A stretch of DNA of 64,000 nt from Streptomyces sp. DI166 (GTDB taxonomy: Bacteria > Actinomycetota > Actinomycetes > Streptomycetales > Streptomycetaceae): assembly GCF_900091315.1 (NCBI RefSeq), contig NZ_FLSP01000005.1, forward strand, positions 97,839 through 161,838. Reading direction: 5' to 3'. This document shows, piece by piece, positions 40,867 through 49,587 of this stretch. The notes under the pieces were generated by a model that was not told the origin of the DNA, made no database searches, and saw only the letters and a program-made list of their open reading frames with translations. Each line of letters starts with the position of its first letter. The first letter of the stretch is position 1. A program made the translations under genes and the position numbers.

Positions 40867-41538
40867 CTATCCCCGGCCCAGTAGCACCCCGAGCGGCACC
40901 CCGGCCAACTCCTTGACCTCGCGCGCCAGATGGGCCTGGTCGGCGTATCCAGCACGGGCCGCCGCCTCCGCGAACGGGACCTCGGCGCGGGCCAGTTCGA
41001 GGGCCCGCCCGAAGCGCAGGATGCGGGCGAGGGTCTTGGGGCCGTAACCGAAGGCGTTGAGGGCACGCCGGTGCAACTGCCGTGCGCCGACCCCCAGTTC
41101 GTCGGCCGTCGCGGCAACCGGCCGCCCGGCGTCCAGGGCCGCCACGAGTCGTCGCAGCAGCGGTTCGGGCGGCTCGGCGCGTTCCAGGACCACCTCTTCG
41201 AGCGCGGTCGGTACATCGGCGGCGCCCGCGATCCGGCCGTGCAGGCGCCGTACCTCCCGGGCGGGCCACAGGTCGGTGAGGTCGACGCGCCGGTCGCGCA
41301 GTGCGTGCGCGGGCACGCCCAGGAAGGCGGGGGCGCCGCCGGGGAAGAAGCGCACGCCGTACCAGGCGCCGCCGTCCTGGGTGATGTGCGCCCGGGTGTC
41401 GGCGCCCGCGACGATCAGCCGTCCGTCGTGCCAGAGCAGGTCCATGCAGCCGTCGGGCAGCACCCGGCCGCCGCCCACGGAGGCGGTGTTGGCCCAGACG
41501 ACGGCTCCGGGGAGCCGGGACGGCCGTTCCCGGTACAC
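40867..41538 (-). CDS. AraC-family transcriptional regulator (short, DUF6597-type N-domain)
   Basis: 223 residues, ATG 41538. Seen: N-terminal sensor stretch [39 protein letters not shown], typical of regulators with a DUF6597 N-domain, then a double helix-turn-helix ([33 protein letters not shown] and [30 protein letters not shown]). It lies 4 bp downstream of another AraC-family gene on the same strand. Target unknown; the adjoining VOC genes are candidates. Confidence 0.9.
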   Translation of the reverse strand: MYRERPSRLPGAVVWANTASVGGGRVLPDGCMDLLWHDGRLIVAGADTRAHITQDGGAWYGVRFFPGGAPAFLGVPAHALRDRRVDLTDLWPAREVRRLHGRIAGAADVPTALEEVVLERAEPPEPLLRRLVAALDAGRPVAATADELGVGARQLHRRALNAFGYGPKTLARILRFGRALELARAEVPFAEAAARAGYADQAHLAREVKELAGVPLGVLLGRG

Positions 41539-41542
41539 GCGC

Positions 41543-42487
41543 CTACGCTCCCCTCTCCCGGTGCTCCCGGTGGTCCTGCGGGCTCACCCCGTACACCCGT
41601 TTGAAGGCGCTGGACAGCGCGAACGCGCTGCCGTAGCCGACGCGGCGGGCGATCGCCTCCAGGGTGTCGGGGGTGTCCCGGAGCGCGTCCGCGGCCAGCG
41701 CCAGCCGCCACCCGGTGAGGTACGTCATCGGCGGTTCGCCGACCAGTTCGGTGAAGCGGCGGGCGAGCGCGGCCCGCGACACCCCGGCCTTGGCGGCGAG
41801 GGACGCCACGGTCCAGGGGTGGGCGGGGTCGTCCTGCACCAGGCGCAGCACCCGGCCCACGACGGGGTCGCCCAGCGCCCGGTACCAGGCGGGCGCCGCC
41901 GCCTCGGGGCGGGAGAACCAGGTCCGCAGCGCCGCGATGACCAGCAGGTCAAGCAGGCGGTCCAGGACGACTTCCTGGCCGGGTTCGTCGCGGACGATCT
42001 CCGTCATCAGGTACGGCGTGAGCGGGCAGTCCCACACGTCGGCGGTGAGCGCGAGGAGCGGCGGCAGGGCGTCCAGCAGCCGTCCGCTGACCTCGCCCTG
42101 CCACAGGTAGGTGCCGATCAGCATGACGGCGGAGCCGTCGAGCCGGTCGCCCCAGGTGCGCACGCCGAGGTCCATGGAGCCGTTGAGCGGGCGGCCGTCG
42201 GGGTAGGAGCACTCGGCGCCCGGCAGGATCACGGCCTGGGGTGCCGTCTCCGGGCTGTCGCCGCAGGTGTACGGGTCGGGGCCGCGGGCGATGGCGAGGT
42301 CGCCGGGGCCGAGGCGCAGCGGCTCACCGGTGTCCGGGGTGATCCAGGCCTCGCCGCGCACCATGAGCATCACGGTGAGCGGGGCGCGGTCCTCGATGCG
42401 TACGGCCCAGGGCGGTTCGAAGCAGGCGCGGATCATGAAGGCCCCGCGTGCGCGCGGCCCGTCGAGGAGACCTGCGAGGGCGTCCAT
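41543..42487 (-). CDS. AraC-family regulator with cupin (AraC_binding_6-like) domain
   Basis: 314 residues, ATG 42487. Seen: an N-terminal cupin ([60 protein letters not shown]) and a C-terminal AraC helix-turn-helix pair ([36 protein letters not shown] and [32 protein letters not shown]). Divergent from the NmrA-like oxidoreductase gene with 80 bp between. Family knowledge: this AraC class commonly activates or represses an adjacent oxidoreductase, so the NmrA-like gene is the likely target. Confidence 0.93.
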   Translation of the reverse strand: MDALAGLLDGPRARGAFMIRACFEPPWAVRIEDRAPLTVMLMVRGEAWITPDTGEPLRLGPGDLAIARGPDPYTCGDSPETAPQAVILPGAECSYPDGRPLNGSMDLGVRTWGDRLDGSAVMLIGTYLWQGEVSGRLLDALPPLLALTADVWDCPLTPYLMTEIVRDEPGQEVVLDRLLDLLVIAALRTWFSRPEAAAPAWYRALGDPVVGRVLRLVQDDPAHPWTVASLAAKAGVSRAALARRFTELVGEPPMTYLTGWRLALAADALRDTPDTLEAIARRVGYGSAFALSSAFKRVYGVSPQDHREHRERGA

Positions 42488-42567
42488 GGCGCCAGGGTAG
42501 ACGCGCGCGTATGGGAATGAGCCGTTCAGCGATGGGGCGTTGGGCCCGGCCGCCGTTGACTGGACGC

Positions 42568-43422
42568 ATGACGACGAACACGGCGAACACGGCGAACACG
42601 CGGAACACGACAGTGATGGTGACCGGCGCCTCGGGACGTACCGGCAGCCGGGTGGCCGAGGCCCTGCGCACGGCGGGGCTCGGCGTACGGGAGGCCACGC
42701 GGTCGCGGGGCTTCGACTGGGGGGACCCGACGACCTGGGCGCGGGCCCTGCGGGGCTGCGACGCGGCGTACTTGATGTACCCGACCGACGTCGGTGATCC
42801 CGCCGCCACCGAGGGCGTCGGGACGCTGGCCCGGGAGGCGGTGGGGCTGGGCGTACGGCGGCTGGTGCTGCTGTCGGCGCGCGGTGAGTACCAGGCGCGG
42901 CCCACCGAGGAGGCGCTGAAGGCGTCGGGCGCTGACTGGACGGTCGTCCGGGCGGCGTGGTTCGCGCAGAACTTCAGCGAGGGCCCGCTGGCGGACGGGC
43001 TGCGCGAGGGCGGGGAACTGGTGTTCCCGGCGGGCGAGGTGCCGGAGCCGTTCCTCGACGTGCGGGACATCGGGGAGGTGGTGGCGGCCGTGCTGTCGGC
43101 CGGGGACACGTACGTGGGGCGGACCCTGGAGCTGACCGGCCCGCGTCTGCTGTCCTTCCGGGAGGCGGTCGCGGAGGTCGCGGCGGCCACGGGCACGGAG
43201 CTGACGTACATGCCGGTACCGGCGCGGGCGTACGGGGATCAGCTGGTCGGCTTCGGTATCCCGCGGGAGGAGGCGGGCTTCCTGGTCGAGGTGTTCGAGA
43301 CCCTCCTCGACGGCCGCAACGCCCACCTCACCGACGGGGTCGAGCAGGTGCTGGGCCGCCGCCCCCGCGACTTCGCCGACTTCGCCCGGGAGGCGGCGGC
43401 GGGGGGTGCCTGGAAGGCGTAG
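42568..43422 (+). CDS. NmrA/NAD(P)H-binding oxidoreductase
   Basis: 284 residues, ATG 42568, no clear RBS. Seen: Rossmann NAD(P)-binding motif VMVTGASGRTGSRVAEAL, GLGVREATRSRGFDW, LVLLSARG, and TVVRAAWFAQNFSEG, the pattern of atypical short-chain dehydrogenases (NmrA/QOR2-like) that may be quinone reductases or redox sensors. The first 15 residues are a low-complexity NTANTANTRNT tract encoded by a 9-bp tandem repeat (AACACGGCG, 42575-42609) whose copy number could vary. Divergent from the cupin-AraC regulator that probably controls it. Confidence 0.88.
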   Translation: MTTNTANTANTRNTTVMVTGASGRTGSRVAEALRTAGLGVREATRSRGFDWGDPTTWARALRGCDAAYLMYPTDVGDPAATEGVGTLAREAVGLGVRRLVLLSARGEYQARPTEEALKASGADWTVVRAAWFAQNFSEGPLADGLREGGELVFPAGEVPEPFLDVRDIGEVVAAVLSAGDTYVGRTLELTGPRLLSFREAVAEVAAATGTELTYMPVPARAYGDQLVGFGIPREEAGFLVEVFETLLDGRNAHLTDGVEQVLGRRPRDFADFAREAAAGGAWKA

Positions 43423-43597
43423 GGCAGGCACCTGGCCGCCGGGCCGGTCGGACTGCGGCCTCCCGCCCGGCCCGGCGCCGACGCGGGCGGGGACGGGGAC
43501 GGGGAGCGTGGGGGCGGGTGGCCGCGTGCGGGCAGCTCCGGACCAGCCCCGGGGGCCGCTGACCGCACGCCCTGCGGCCGGGGTTCGTGCCGGGTCG

Positions 43598-43614
43598 GGG
43601 GCGCCGGGCGCCCC
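43598..43614. terminator. Compact hairpin between convergent NmrA-like and BrkB genes
   Basis: GGGGCGCC (43598-43605) and GGCGCCCC (43607-43614) directly abut the BrkB stop codon. Likely bidirectional terminator. The rest of 43423-43615 shows only G/C-rich spacer. Confidence 0.4.
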
Positions 43615-43615
43615 G

Positions 43616-44761
43616 TCAGCAGTCGTCCGGTTTCTGCGGGGGATGCGTGCTCTTCACATGCGTGCGCAGCCGGGAGGTGACGTCCTCGGGGGGCAGGAAG
43701 CGGGACCAGCGTTCGGGGAACTCCGAGGGCATGTCGGGGTCGTCCGGGTCCTCCGCCGCGGCCTCGCGCTGGGCGGCGGCGCGGGCGACGTACTCGGCGA
43801 CCTGGGCCTCGCGCAGCCGCTCGTTGGCGTCGCGGGCGGCGGCCGTGGCGGCGGCCGGCCAGACGCGGTCGATCGCGGCGTTGACGGCGGCGCCGACCAG
43901 CACCGCGAAGGCGGACACGCCGATCCACAGCAGGACGGCGACTGCGGCGGCGAGGGAGCCGTAGATGGTGGCGCCCTCGACGGTGTTGGTGAGGTAGATC
44001 CGCAGCAGGAAGCTGCCGAGGACCCACATGCCGAGCGCGACCAGCGCGCCGGGCACGTCCTCGATCCACGGGGAGCGGACCGGCACGGAGACGTGGTACA
44101 GCGTGGTGAGGAAGGCGACCGACAGCAGGATGACGACCGGCCAGTACAGCACTTGGACGACCGTCTCCGACCACGGAAGCACGTTCAGCACCGCGTCCGG
44201 TCCCGCGACCATCAGCGGCAGCGCGATGGAGCCGATCACCAGGGCGACCAGGAACAGTACGAACGCGACGAGCCGGGTCTTGACGATGCCGCGGACGCCG
44301 TCGAGGCCGTACATCACGGTGATCGTGTCTATGAAGACGTTCACGGCGCGCGAGCCCGACCACAGGGCGAACAGGAAGCCGATGGAGATGACGTCGGGGC
44401 GTCCGCCCTTCATCACGTCGTCGAGGATCGGCTGGGCGATCTGGCGGACGCCCTTGTCGGACAGGACCGTGCGGGAGGCCTCCAGGAGGTTCTCCTCCAG
44501 GCTGGTGATGGTGTCGGTGCCGGTCCAGTCGTCGACGTAGCCGAGCAGTCCGATCATGCTCAGCAGCAGCGGCGGCACGGACAGCAGCGTGAAGAAGGCC
44601 GCCTCCGCGGCGAGCCCGAGGATCCGGTACTCGATGCAGGAGTTCACCGTGTCCTTGAGCAACAGCCAGGCGGTCCTGCGCTTGGAGACGTCCCGGTAGA
44701 GGGCACGCGCGCGGTGGAGTCGGCCGGACGGCCGCTGAGGGGATTCACTTGCTGGCTGCAC
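43616..44761 (-). CDS. YihY/BrkB-family inner-membrane protein
   Basis: 381 residues from GTG 44761 (no RBS seen). Six predicted membrane segments beginning AAEAAFFTLLSVPPLLLSMIGLLGYV, with the family hallmark stretches RTAWLLLKDTVNSCIEYRILGLAAEAAFF, SIGFLFALWSGSRAVNVFIDTITVMYG and VPVRSPWIEDVPGALVALGMWVLGSFLLRIYL. Long acidic C-terminal tail in the cytoplasm. Once misnamed as RNase BN, members are membrane proteins of unsettled function (suggested transport/efflux). Divergent from the AidB-like gene with 97 bp between. Confidence 0.9.
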   Translation of the reverse strand: MQPASESPQRPSGRLHRARALYRDVSKRRTAWLLLKDTVNSCIEYRILGLAAEAAFFTLLSVPPLLLSMIGLLGYVDDWTGTDTITSLEENLLEASRTVLSDKGVRQIAQPILDDVMKGGRPDVISIGFLFALWSGSRAVNVFIDTITVMYGLDGVRGIVKTRLVAFVLFLVALVIGSIALPLMVAGPDAVLNVLPWSETVVQVLYWPVVILLSVAFLTTLYHVSVPVRSPWIEDVPGALVALGMWVLGSFLLRIYLTNTVEGATIYGSLAAAVAVLLWIGVSAFAVLVGAAVNAAIDRVWPAAATAAARDANERLREAQVAEYVARAAAQREAAAEDPDDPDMPSEFPERWSRFLPPEDVTSRLRTHVKSTHPPQKPDDC

Positions 44762-44858
44762 GAACTAACGGTATCCGCCGTCAGGGCCGCTTCCGTCCCG
44801 CCGGGGGCGGCCGCGTCGGCGGCGTGACCGTCCCGATACGGAACGGTAGGTTCGCACC

Positions 44859-46499
44859 ATGGACGGGACCACCCACACCGTGACGAACCAGCCTCCGCCC
44901 CTGGTCGGCTACGACGTGTACGCCACCGACCGGGCGCTGACGGAGGCGGTGGAACGGCACCTCGCCCCGGAACTGCTCGACGAGGCCCACGCGGAGCTGT
45001 CGGCGCTCGGCCGCTCGGCCGGTGCGGAGCAGCTCCAGCAGTGGGCGGCGCAGGCGAACGAGTACCCGCCCCGGCTGCGCACCCACGACCGCTACGGCAA
45101 CCGTGTCGACGAGGTCGACTTCCACCCGGCCTGGCACCGGCTGCTCGGCAAGGGTGTGGCGGCGGGCCTGACGGCGGCCTGGGACCGGCCCGGCGGGCAC
45201 GTCCGGCGGGCGGCCGGGTTCCTGGTGTGGACGCAGGTCGAGGCGGGCACCTGCTGCCCGCTGTCGATGACCCATGCGGCGGTGCCCGCGCTGCGCCAGG
45301 AGCCGGAGCTGGCCGCGGAGTGGGAGCCGCGGCTGACGTCCACGGTGTACGACCGCGAGCTGCGGCCCGCGCGGCACAAGGCCGGGGCGCTGTTCGGGAT
45401 GGCGATGACGGAGAAGCAGGGCGGCAGCGACGTCCGCACCAACACCACGGCGGCGCGTCCGCTCGGGGACGGGGTGTCGTACGAACTGACGGGGCACAAG
45501 TGGTTCTGCTCGGCGCCGATGTCGGACGGCTTCCTGGTGCTCGCGCAGGCGCCGGGCGGCCTGACCTGCTTCCTCGTCCCCCGCGTCCTGGAGGACGGCA
45601 CCCGCAATGTCTTCCGGCTCCAGCGGCTGAAGGACAAGCTGGGGAACCGGGCCAACGCCTCCTCCGAGGTCGAGTTCGCCGGGACGTGGGCGCGCCGGGT
45701 CGGTGAGGAGGGGCGCGGGGTGCGCACCGTCATCGGGATGGTGGCGGCGACCCGGCTGGACTGCGTCCTGGGGTCGGCGGGGCTGATGCGGCAGGCGGTG
45801 GCGCAGGCGATCCACCACTGCGACCACCGCGAGGCGTTCGGCGGGCGGCTCGCCGACAAGCCGCTGATGCGCGCGGTCCTGGCCGACCTGGCGCTGGAGT
45901 CGGAGGCCGCGACGACGCTCGCGCTGCGGCTGGCGGCGGCGTACGACGACGGGGGCGAGCAGGAGCGGGCGCTGCTGCGGATCGCGGTACCGGCCGCCAA
46001 GTACTGGGTGACCAAGCGCTGTACGCCGGTCACGGTGGAGGCGTCCGAGTGCCTCGGCGGCAACGGCTACGTCGAGGAGTCCGGCATGCCCCGCCTGGTC
46101 CGTGAGTCCCCGTTGAACTCGGTGTGGGAGGGCGCGGGCAACATCCAGTGCCTGGACGTCCTACGGGCCCTGCGCCGCGAACCGGAGTCCCTGAACGCCT
46201 ACCTCCAGGAAGTCGGCCAAGCCCGGGGCGCCGACCACCGCCTGGACGCGGCCATCAAGGACGTCCTGACGGAACTGGCGGACCTGGAGTCGGTGGAGGC
46301 ACGCGCCCGCCGTCTGACAGAACGCCTGGCCCTGGTCCTCCAGGCCTCCCTCCTGGTCCGCCACGCCCCACCGGAGGTCGCGGACGCGTTCTGCGCAGCC
46401 CGCCTGGGCAAGGACGCAGGCGCCACCTTCGGCACCCTCCCGCCGACCCTGAACCTGCCCGAACTACTGGAACGGGCCAGGCCGCAGACCAACCCCTAG
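44859..46499 (+). CDS. AidB-like acyl-CoA dehydrogenase family protein
   Basis: 546 residues, ATG 44859. Seen: an N-terminal AidB-type extension (PPPLVGYDVYATDRALTEAVERH), acyl-CoA dehydrogenase core with GMAMTEKQGGSDVRTNTT, LTGHKWFCSAPMSDGFLVLAQA, and the C-terminal TVEASECLGGNGYVEESGMPRLVRESPLNSVWEGAGNIQCLDVLRAL, all typical of AidB. Family knowledge: E. coli AidB belongs to the Ada adaptive response to alkylation and binds DNA through its C-terminal domain. An Ada/AlkA gene lies 43 kb away at the left edge, but no shared operator was identified. The last 300 bases turn C/A-rich, and the stop codon sits at the boundary of a repeat element. Confidence 0.88.
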   Translation: MDGTTHTVTNQPPPLVGYDVYATDRALTEAVERHLAPELLDEAHAELSALGRSAGAEQLQQWAAQANEYPPRLRTHDRYGNRVDEVDFHPAWHRLLGKGVAAGLTAAWDRPGGHVRRAAGFLVWTQVEAGTCCPLSMTHAAVPALRQEPELAAEWEPRLTSTVYDRELRPARHKAGALFGMAMTEKQGGSDVRTNTTAARPLGDGVSYELTGHKWFCSAPMSDGFLVLAQAPGGLTCFLVPRVLEDGTRNVFRLQRLKDKLGNRANASSEVEFAGTWARRVGEEGRGVRTVIGMVAATRLDCVLGSAGLMRQAVAQAIHHCDHREAFGGRLADKPLMRAVLADLALESEAATTLALRLAAAYDDGGEQERALLRIAVPAAKYWVTKRCTPVTVEASECLGGNGYVEESGMPRLVRESPLNSVWEGAGNIQCLDVLRALRREPESLNAYLQEVGQARGADHRLDAAIKDVLTELADLESVEARARRLTERLALVLQASLLVRHAPPEVADAFCAARLGKDAGATFGTLPPTLNLPELLERARPQTNP

Positions 46500-46688
46500 G
46501 GGCGCGGGGAACTACGCGCCTAGCCCCCACAAGGCGGCACCCGCCACGAAACCAGCAGCCCCCACCCCGGTGCGATCGGGCAAAGGCCGAAGGCCAAGCC
46601 CCCAGGGGCGCAGGGAACTGCGCGCCAAGCCCCCACCAGCCCGCACCCGCCAACGAACCAGAACCCCCCACCCCGGTGGGCGATCCGG
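46498..46688. repeat. Two tandem copies of a Streptomyces interspersed repeat
   Basis: Copy 1 begins AGGGGCGCGGGGAACTACGC at 46498, copy 2 AGGGGCGCAGGGAACTGCGC at 46604, giving a 106-bp period. Both contain AGCCCCCAC, CACCCGCCA(A)CGAA and CCCCCCACCCCGGTG. The AGGGGCGCGGGGAACTGCGC wording is frequent in Streptomyces intergenic DNA. The TAG stop of the AidB-like gene (46497-46499) overlaps the first bases. No ORF of its own. Confidence 0.7.
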
Positions 46689-46704
46689 CGGCACCCCCGG
46701 AGGG

Positions 46705-46740
46705 AGGGGGTGGTGCTGCGCCGACACGGCACCACCCCCT
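46705..46740 (+). terminator. Perfect 12-bp hairpin, likely terminator
   Basis: AGGGGGTGGTGC (46705-46716) pairs with GCACCACCCCCT (46729-46740), loop of 12. It follows the tandem repeats and is the most probable stop signal for the AidB-like transcript. Confidence 0.55.
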
Positions 46741-46759
46741 CGCAGGCCCGTTCGAGGCC

Positions 46760-46838
46760 GCGAACACCGCTCGGGACGGTGTTCGCTCAAGTTTCAATCA
46801 GCCCGAAGCCGACCACCAGGGTTGCAAGGGGTTGCAAC
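46760..46838. promoter_or_regulatory. Hairpin and TTGCAA direct repeats upstream of the GAF regulator
   Basis: GCGAACACCG (46760-46769) and CGGTGTTCGC (46777-46786) form a perfect 10-bp inverted repeat. Then GGGTTGCAA occurs twice in phase, at 46819 and 46829, a 10-bp period (one helical turn); the second copy makes the palindrome GTTGCAAC. These lie 100-180 bases before the GAF regulator start and could be its operator. The rest of 46500-46937 has no gene. Confidence 0.45.
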
Positions 46839-46937
46839 TTTCTGTCCCCTCTGGCCGGAGTGCACCCTTCCGCCCCGCGGGAGGAGCAGGATGAGACATC
46901 CGGTCGGTAATCGACGCACCCCGAGGGGGAGGGACTC

Positions 46938-48233
46938 GTGGCCCTGTCACCGATGGACGTGACGCAGCTGGCCGCCGTCGACACGGCGCGCGCGGCGCGA
47001 GTGCTGAGCGAGGTCCGCAACGCCACGCTCTCCGGGCAGCGCGCACCGGTCGCCCCCCGCCCGGTGATCGAGGAGTCCTGGGGCCGGATGCTGCGCAGCG
47101 GGGTCGACCCCGACCACGACTTCCGCACCGGTCTGCTCTCCCGCGAGGAGGTGCAGCGGCGCCGCCAGACGAGCGCGCTGCGCCATGTGCTGCCGGTGCT
47201 GCGCGAGGGGCTGCTGTCGGTCGCGGACATCGCCCACCACATCATGGTCGTCGCCGACGAGGAGGGGCGCGTGCTGTGGCGGGAGGGCAGCGCGCCGGTG
47301 CTGCGCAAGGCGGACAGCCTCGGTTTCGAACTGGGCGCCGACTGGCGGGAGGACGTCGTCGGCACCAACGGCGTGGGCACCCCGGCGGTGGTACGGCGGC
47401 CGGTACAGGTGTTCGCCGCCGAGCACTTCGTGCGCACGCACGCGAGCTGGACCTGCGCCGGGGCGCCGATCACGGACCCGCGCGACGGCCGGCTGATCGG
47501 CGTGGTGGACGTCAGCGGACCGCTGGAGACCATGCATCCGGCGACCCTGGCCTGGGTGGACTCGGTGGCCAAGCTCGCCGAGGCGCGGCTGCGGGAGCTG
47601 CACATGTCGTCGCTGGAGCGGTTGCGGGCGGTGGCGGCGCCGGTGCTGTCCCGGCTGTCGGGGCAGGCGCTGGTGGTGGACCGGGACGGCTGGTGCGCGG
47701 CGGTGACGGGGATGCCGTACACGAGCCGGATCGCGCTGCCCAGGCCGCTCGCGGCGGGCCGTCGGTGGCTGCCGGGGATGGGACTGTGCGCGGTGGAGCC
47801 GCTGGCGGACGGCTGGCTGGTCAGACCGGCCGACGAGCCGGTGCCGGGCGAGGGCACGCGGATCGTGCTGGATCTGTCGCAGCCGCGCGGCTGGTCGCTG
47901 ACGGTGACCGGGGCGGCGGGTTCCTGGAGTCATGAACTGAGTCCCCGGCATGCCGAGTTGCTGTATCTGCTCGCACTGCGCCGGGAGGGCCGCAGCGCCG
48001 CGGAGCTGGCCGAGGAGGTGTTCGGCGACGCGGGCCGTACGGTGACGGTGCGGGCGGAGATGTCGCGGGTGCGGCGCTACCTGGGGGCTCTGCTGCAACA
48101 TCGGCCGTATCGTTTCTGCGATGACGTGGAGGTCGAGGTGCTGTTCCCCGGCGACCCCCGCGACCTGCTGCCGCAGTCGACGGCACCGGCGGTGGTCAGG
48201 GACCGAGCGCGACGCGGCGCACACCAGGAGTAG
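46938..48233 (+). CDS. GAF-domain transcriptional regulator
   Basis: 431 residues from GTG 46938 with GGGGGAGGG upstream. Seen: N-terminal PRPVIEESWGRMLRSGVDPDHD, as in AcoR-type activators; a GAF domain (about 80-210) with VADEEGRVLWREG, GADWREDVVGTNGVGTPAVVRRPVQVF and HASWTCAGAPITDPRDGRLIGVVDVSG. The C-terminal DNA-binding region is not Fis-like but resembles a winged helix (LSPRHAELLYLLALRREGRSAAELAEEVFGDAGRTVTVRAEMSRVRRYLG). The sigma-54 AAA+ module of AcoR is absent, as expected in Streptomyces. Ligand and targets unknown. Confidence 0.85.
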   Translation: MALSPMDVTQLAAVDTARAARVLSEVRNATLSGQRAPVAPRPVIEESWGRMLRSGVDPDHDFRTGLLSREEVQRRRQTSALRHVLPVLREGLLSVADIAHHIMVVADEEGRVLWREGSAPVLRKADSLGFELGADWREDVVGTNGVGTPAVVRRPVQVFAAEHFVRTHASWTCAGAPITDPRDGRLIGVVDVSGPLETMHPATLAWVDSVAKLAEARLRELHMSSLERLRAVAAPVLSRLSGQALVVDRDGWCAAVTGMPYTSRIALPRPLAAGRRWLPGMGLCAVEPLADGWLVRPADEPVPGEGTRIVLDLSQPRGWSLTVTGAAGSWSHELSPRHAELLYLLALRREGRSAAELAEEVFGDAGRTVTVRAEMSRVRRYLGALLQHRPYRFCDDVEVEVLFPGDPRDLLPQSTAPAVVRDRARRGAHQE

Positions 48234-48403
48234 CCGGACGCGTACCGCCTGAATCGCTCGGCTGGGTATCTTCTGGGTATTTGCTCGGTCTTCGTCCCCG
48301 ACCGTCCCGCACTGTCGTAGCATCCCATCTGGGCCACCCCACCTGCTCCCTGGTTCAACGCACGGATCATCAGGCGCAGTTGGCCCGCCCTCAGGAGGAC
48401 GTC

Positions 48404-49570
48404 ATGAAGAAGCAACGCGGCAGACACCGTCGGCGCAAGCGGGGCCGCGCGCTGCGCGGAGTGCTGGCCGGTACCGCGCTGGCGCTCACCGCCGCCGCCA
48501 CCATGATCAGCGCCTCCCAGGCCACGGTCGACGACGACCCCGGGGCGGTCAAGCCGCTCACCTCCCGCGCCGAGCTGAACACCCTGCGCCTGACCGAGGA
48601 ACTGGTGCCCGAGCGGACGCTGGACCGGCTAGCCGACGAACTGGGCCGCCCGGTCGGCGTACGCGCGGTGCTCGCCGACGCCGACCACACCCTGCGCGGC
48701 GCCGCCGACTGCACGGCCGCCGAGCGCACGGCGCTCCCGGTGGCGCCCGCCCCCACCCACGTCTACTGCTGGGACGCCGCCGACACCCGGGGCTGGCGGC
48801 CGGGCCCGCTGACCACCTCCGGTGACGCCGACGACGACGGCCACTGGGGCGAGCAGCGGGTCGTACTGTCGGCCTGGTCCGACGGCACCGCCTCCCGGGT
48901 CGCCTTCGTCGACGCCACCGACCCCGACGCGCCGCGCTACACCTGGGTGGGCCTGGCCGCCCCCGCCACCGAGGACGGCGCCCGGCCCGGCACCCTGCGC
49001 GCGCCCGTCACCGGGATGGTCTGGTACCAGGACAAGCTCCTGGTCGGCACGGGTGACGGGCTCTATGTCTACGACGTGCACCGCGTCCAGCGCGAGAGCG
49101 GCCCGACCGGGTCCCGGTTCACCCTGCCCGCGGTCGGCGTGTACCGGCCGGACGGGCCGAATCCCACCCGTATCTCCCTGGACCGCACCACCTCGCCGAA
49201 CAGCCTGGTGGCCCGCGCCGGCGACCGATTGTGGCGCTACGACTTCAGCTCCGACCCGGAGCGCACCGGCCTGCTCGACACGGGCCGGGCGACCGAGGCG
49301 TACCGCTCCGAGGTCGACGGCCCCGGCGCCGTGCTGTCCTACCGCTCCCGCTGGTACGTGACGCAGGCGGGCGAGGAGCACGGCACCCTGTGGCGGCAGA
49401 CCGCGCGGGGGGCGGAGGCCACGCGCTGCGGGGACGACGCCACGCGCCGCTGCTGGAGCGCGGCGACCCCCTCGCTGTCCTACTGGGAGGAGACCGGCGA
49501 GGTCTGGGCGCAGTCGGGGCGGACCCTGTTCGCGCTGCCGCTGAGCTCGATCGACAGATCCGTGGAATAG
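48404..49570 (+). CDS. Secreted or membrane-anchored protein of unknown function
   Basis: 388 residues, ATG 48404 with AGGAGG upstream. Seen: a very basic N-terminus (KKQRGRHRRRKRGRALRG) followed by one hydrophobic segment (VLAGTALALTAAATMISAS), so the rest is outside the membrane. The body has repeated short beta-strand patterns (GMVWYQDKLLVGTGDGLYVYDVHRV; NSLVARAGDRLWRYDF; SYWEETGEVWAQSGRTLFALPL) suggestive of a beta-propeller, and several cysteines likely in disulfides. No family recognised. The GNAT gene starts 17 bp downstream, probably co-transcribed. Confidence 0.8.
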   Translation: MKKQRGRHRRRKRGRALRGVLAGTALALTAAATMISASQATVDDDPGAVKPLTSRAELNTLRLTEELVPERTLDRLADELGRPVGVRAVLADADHTLRGAADCTAAERTALPVAPAPTHVYCWDAADTRGWRPGPLTTSGDADDDGHWGEQRVVLSAWSDGTASRVAFVDATDPDAPRYTWVGLAAPATEDGARPGTLRAPVTGMVWYQDKLLVGTGDGLYVYDVHRVQRESGPTGSRFTLPAVGVYRPDGPNPTRISLDRTTSPNSLVARAGDRLWRYDFSSDPERTGLLDTGRATEAYRSEVDGPGAVLSYRSRWYVTQAGEEHGTLWRQTARGAEATRCGDDATRRCWSAATPSLSYWEETGEVWAQSGRTLFALPLSSIDRSVE

Positions 49571-49587
49571 ATGATTCCCTGGGCGGC

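Noticed and set aside
46498..46840. Insertion sequence remnant
   Set aside because: No transposase fragment in any frame; the repeats and hairpins are short non-coding elements.
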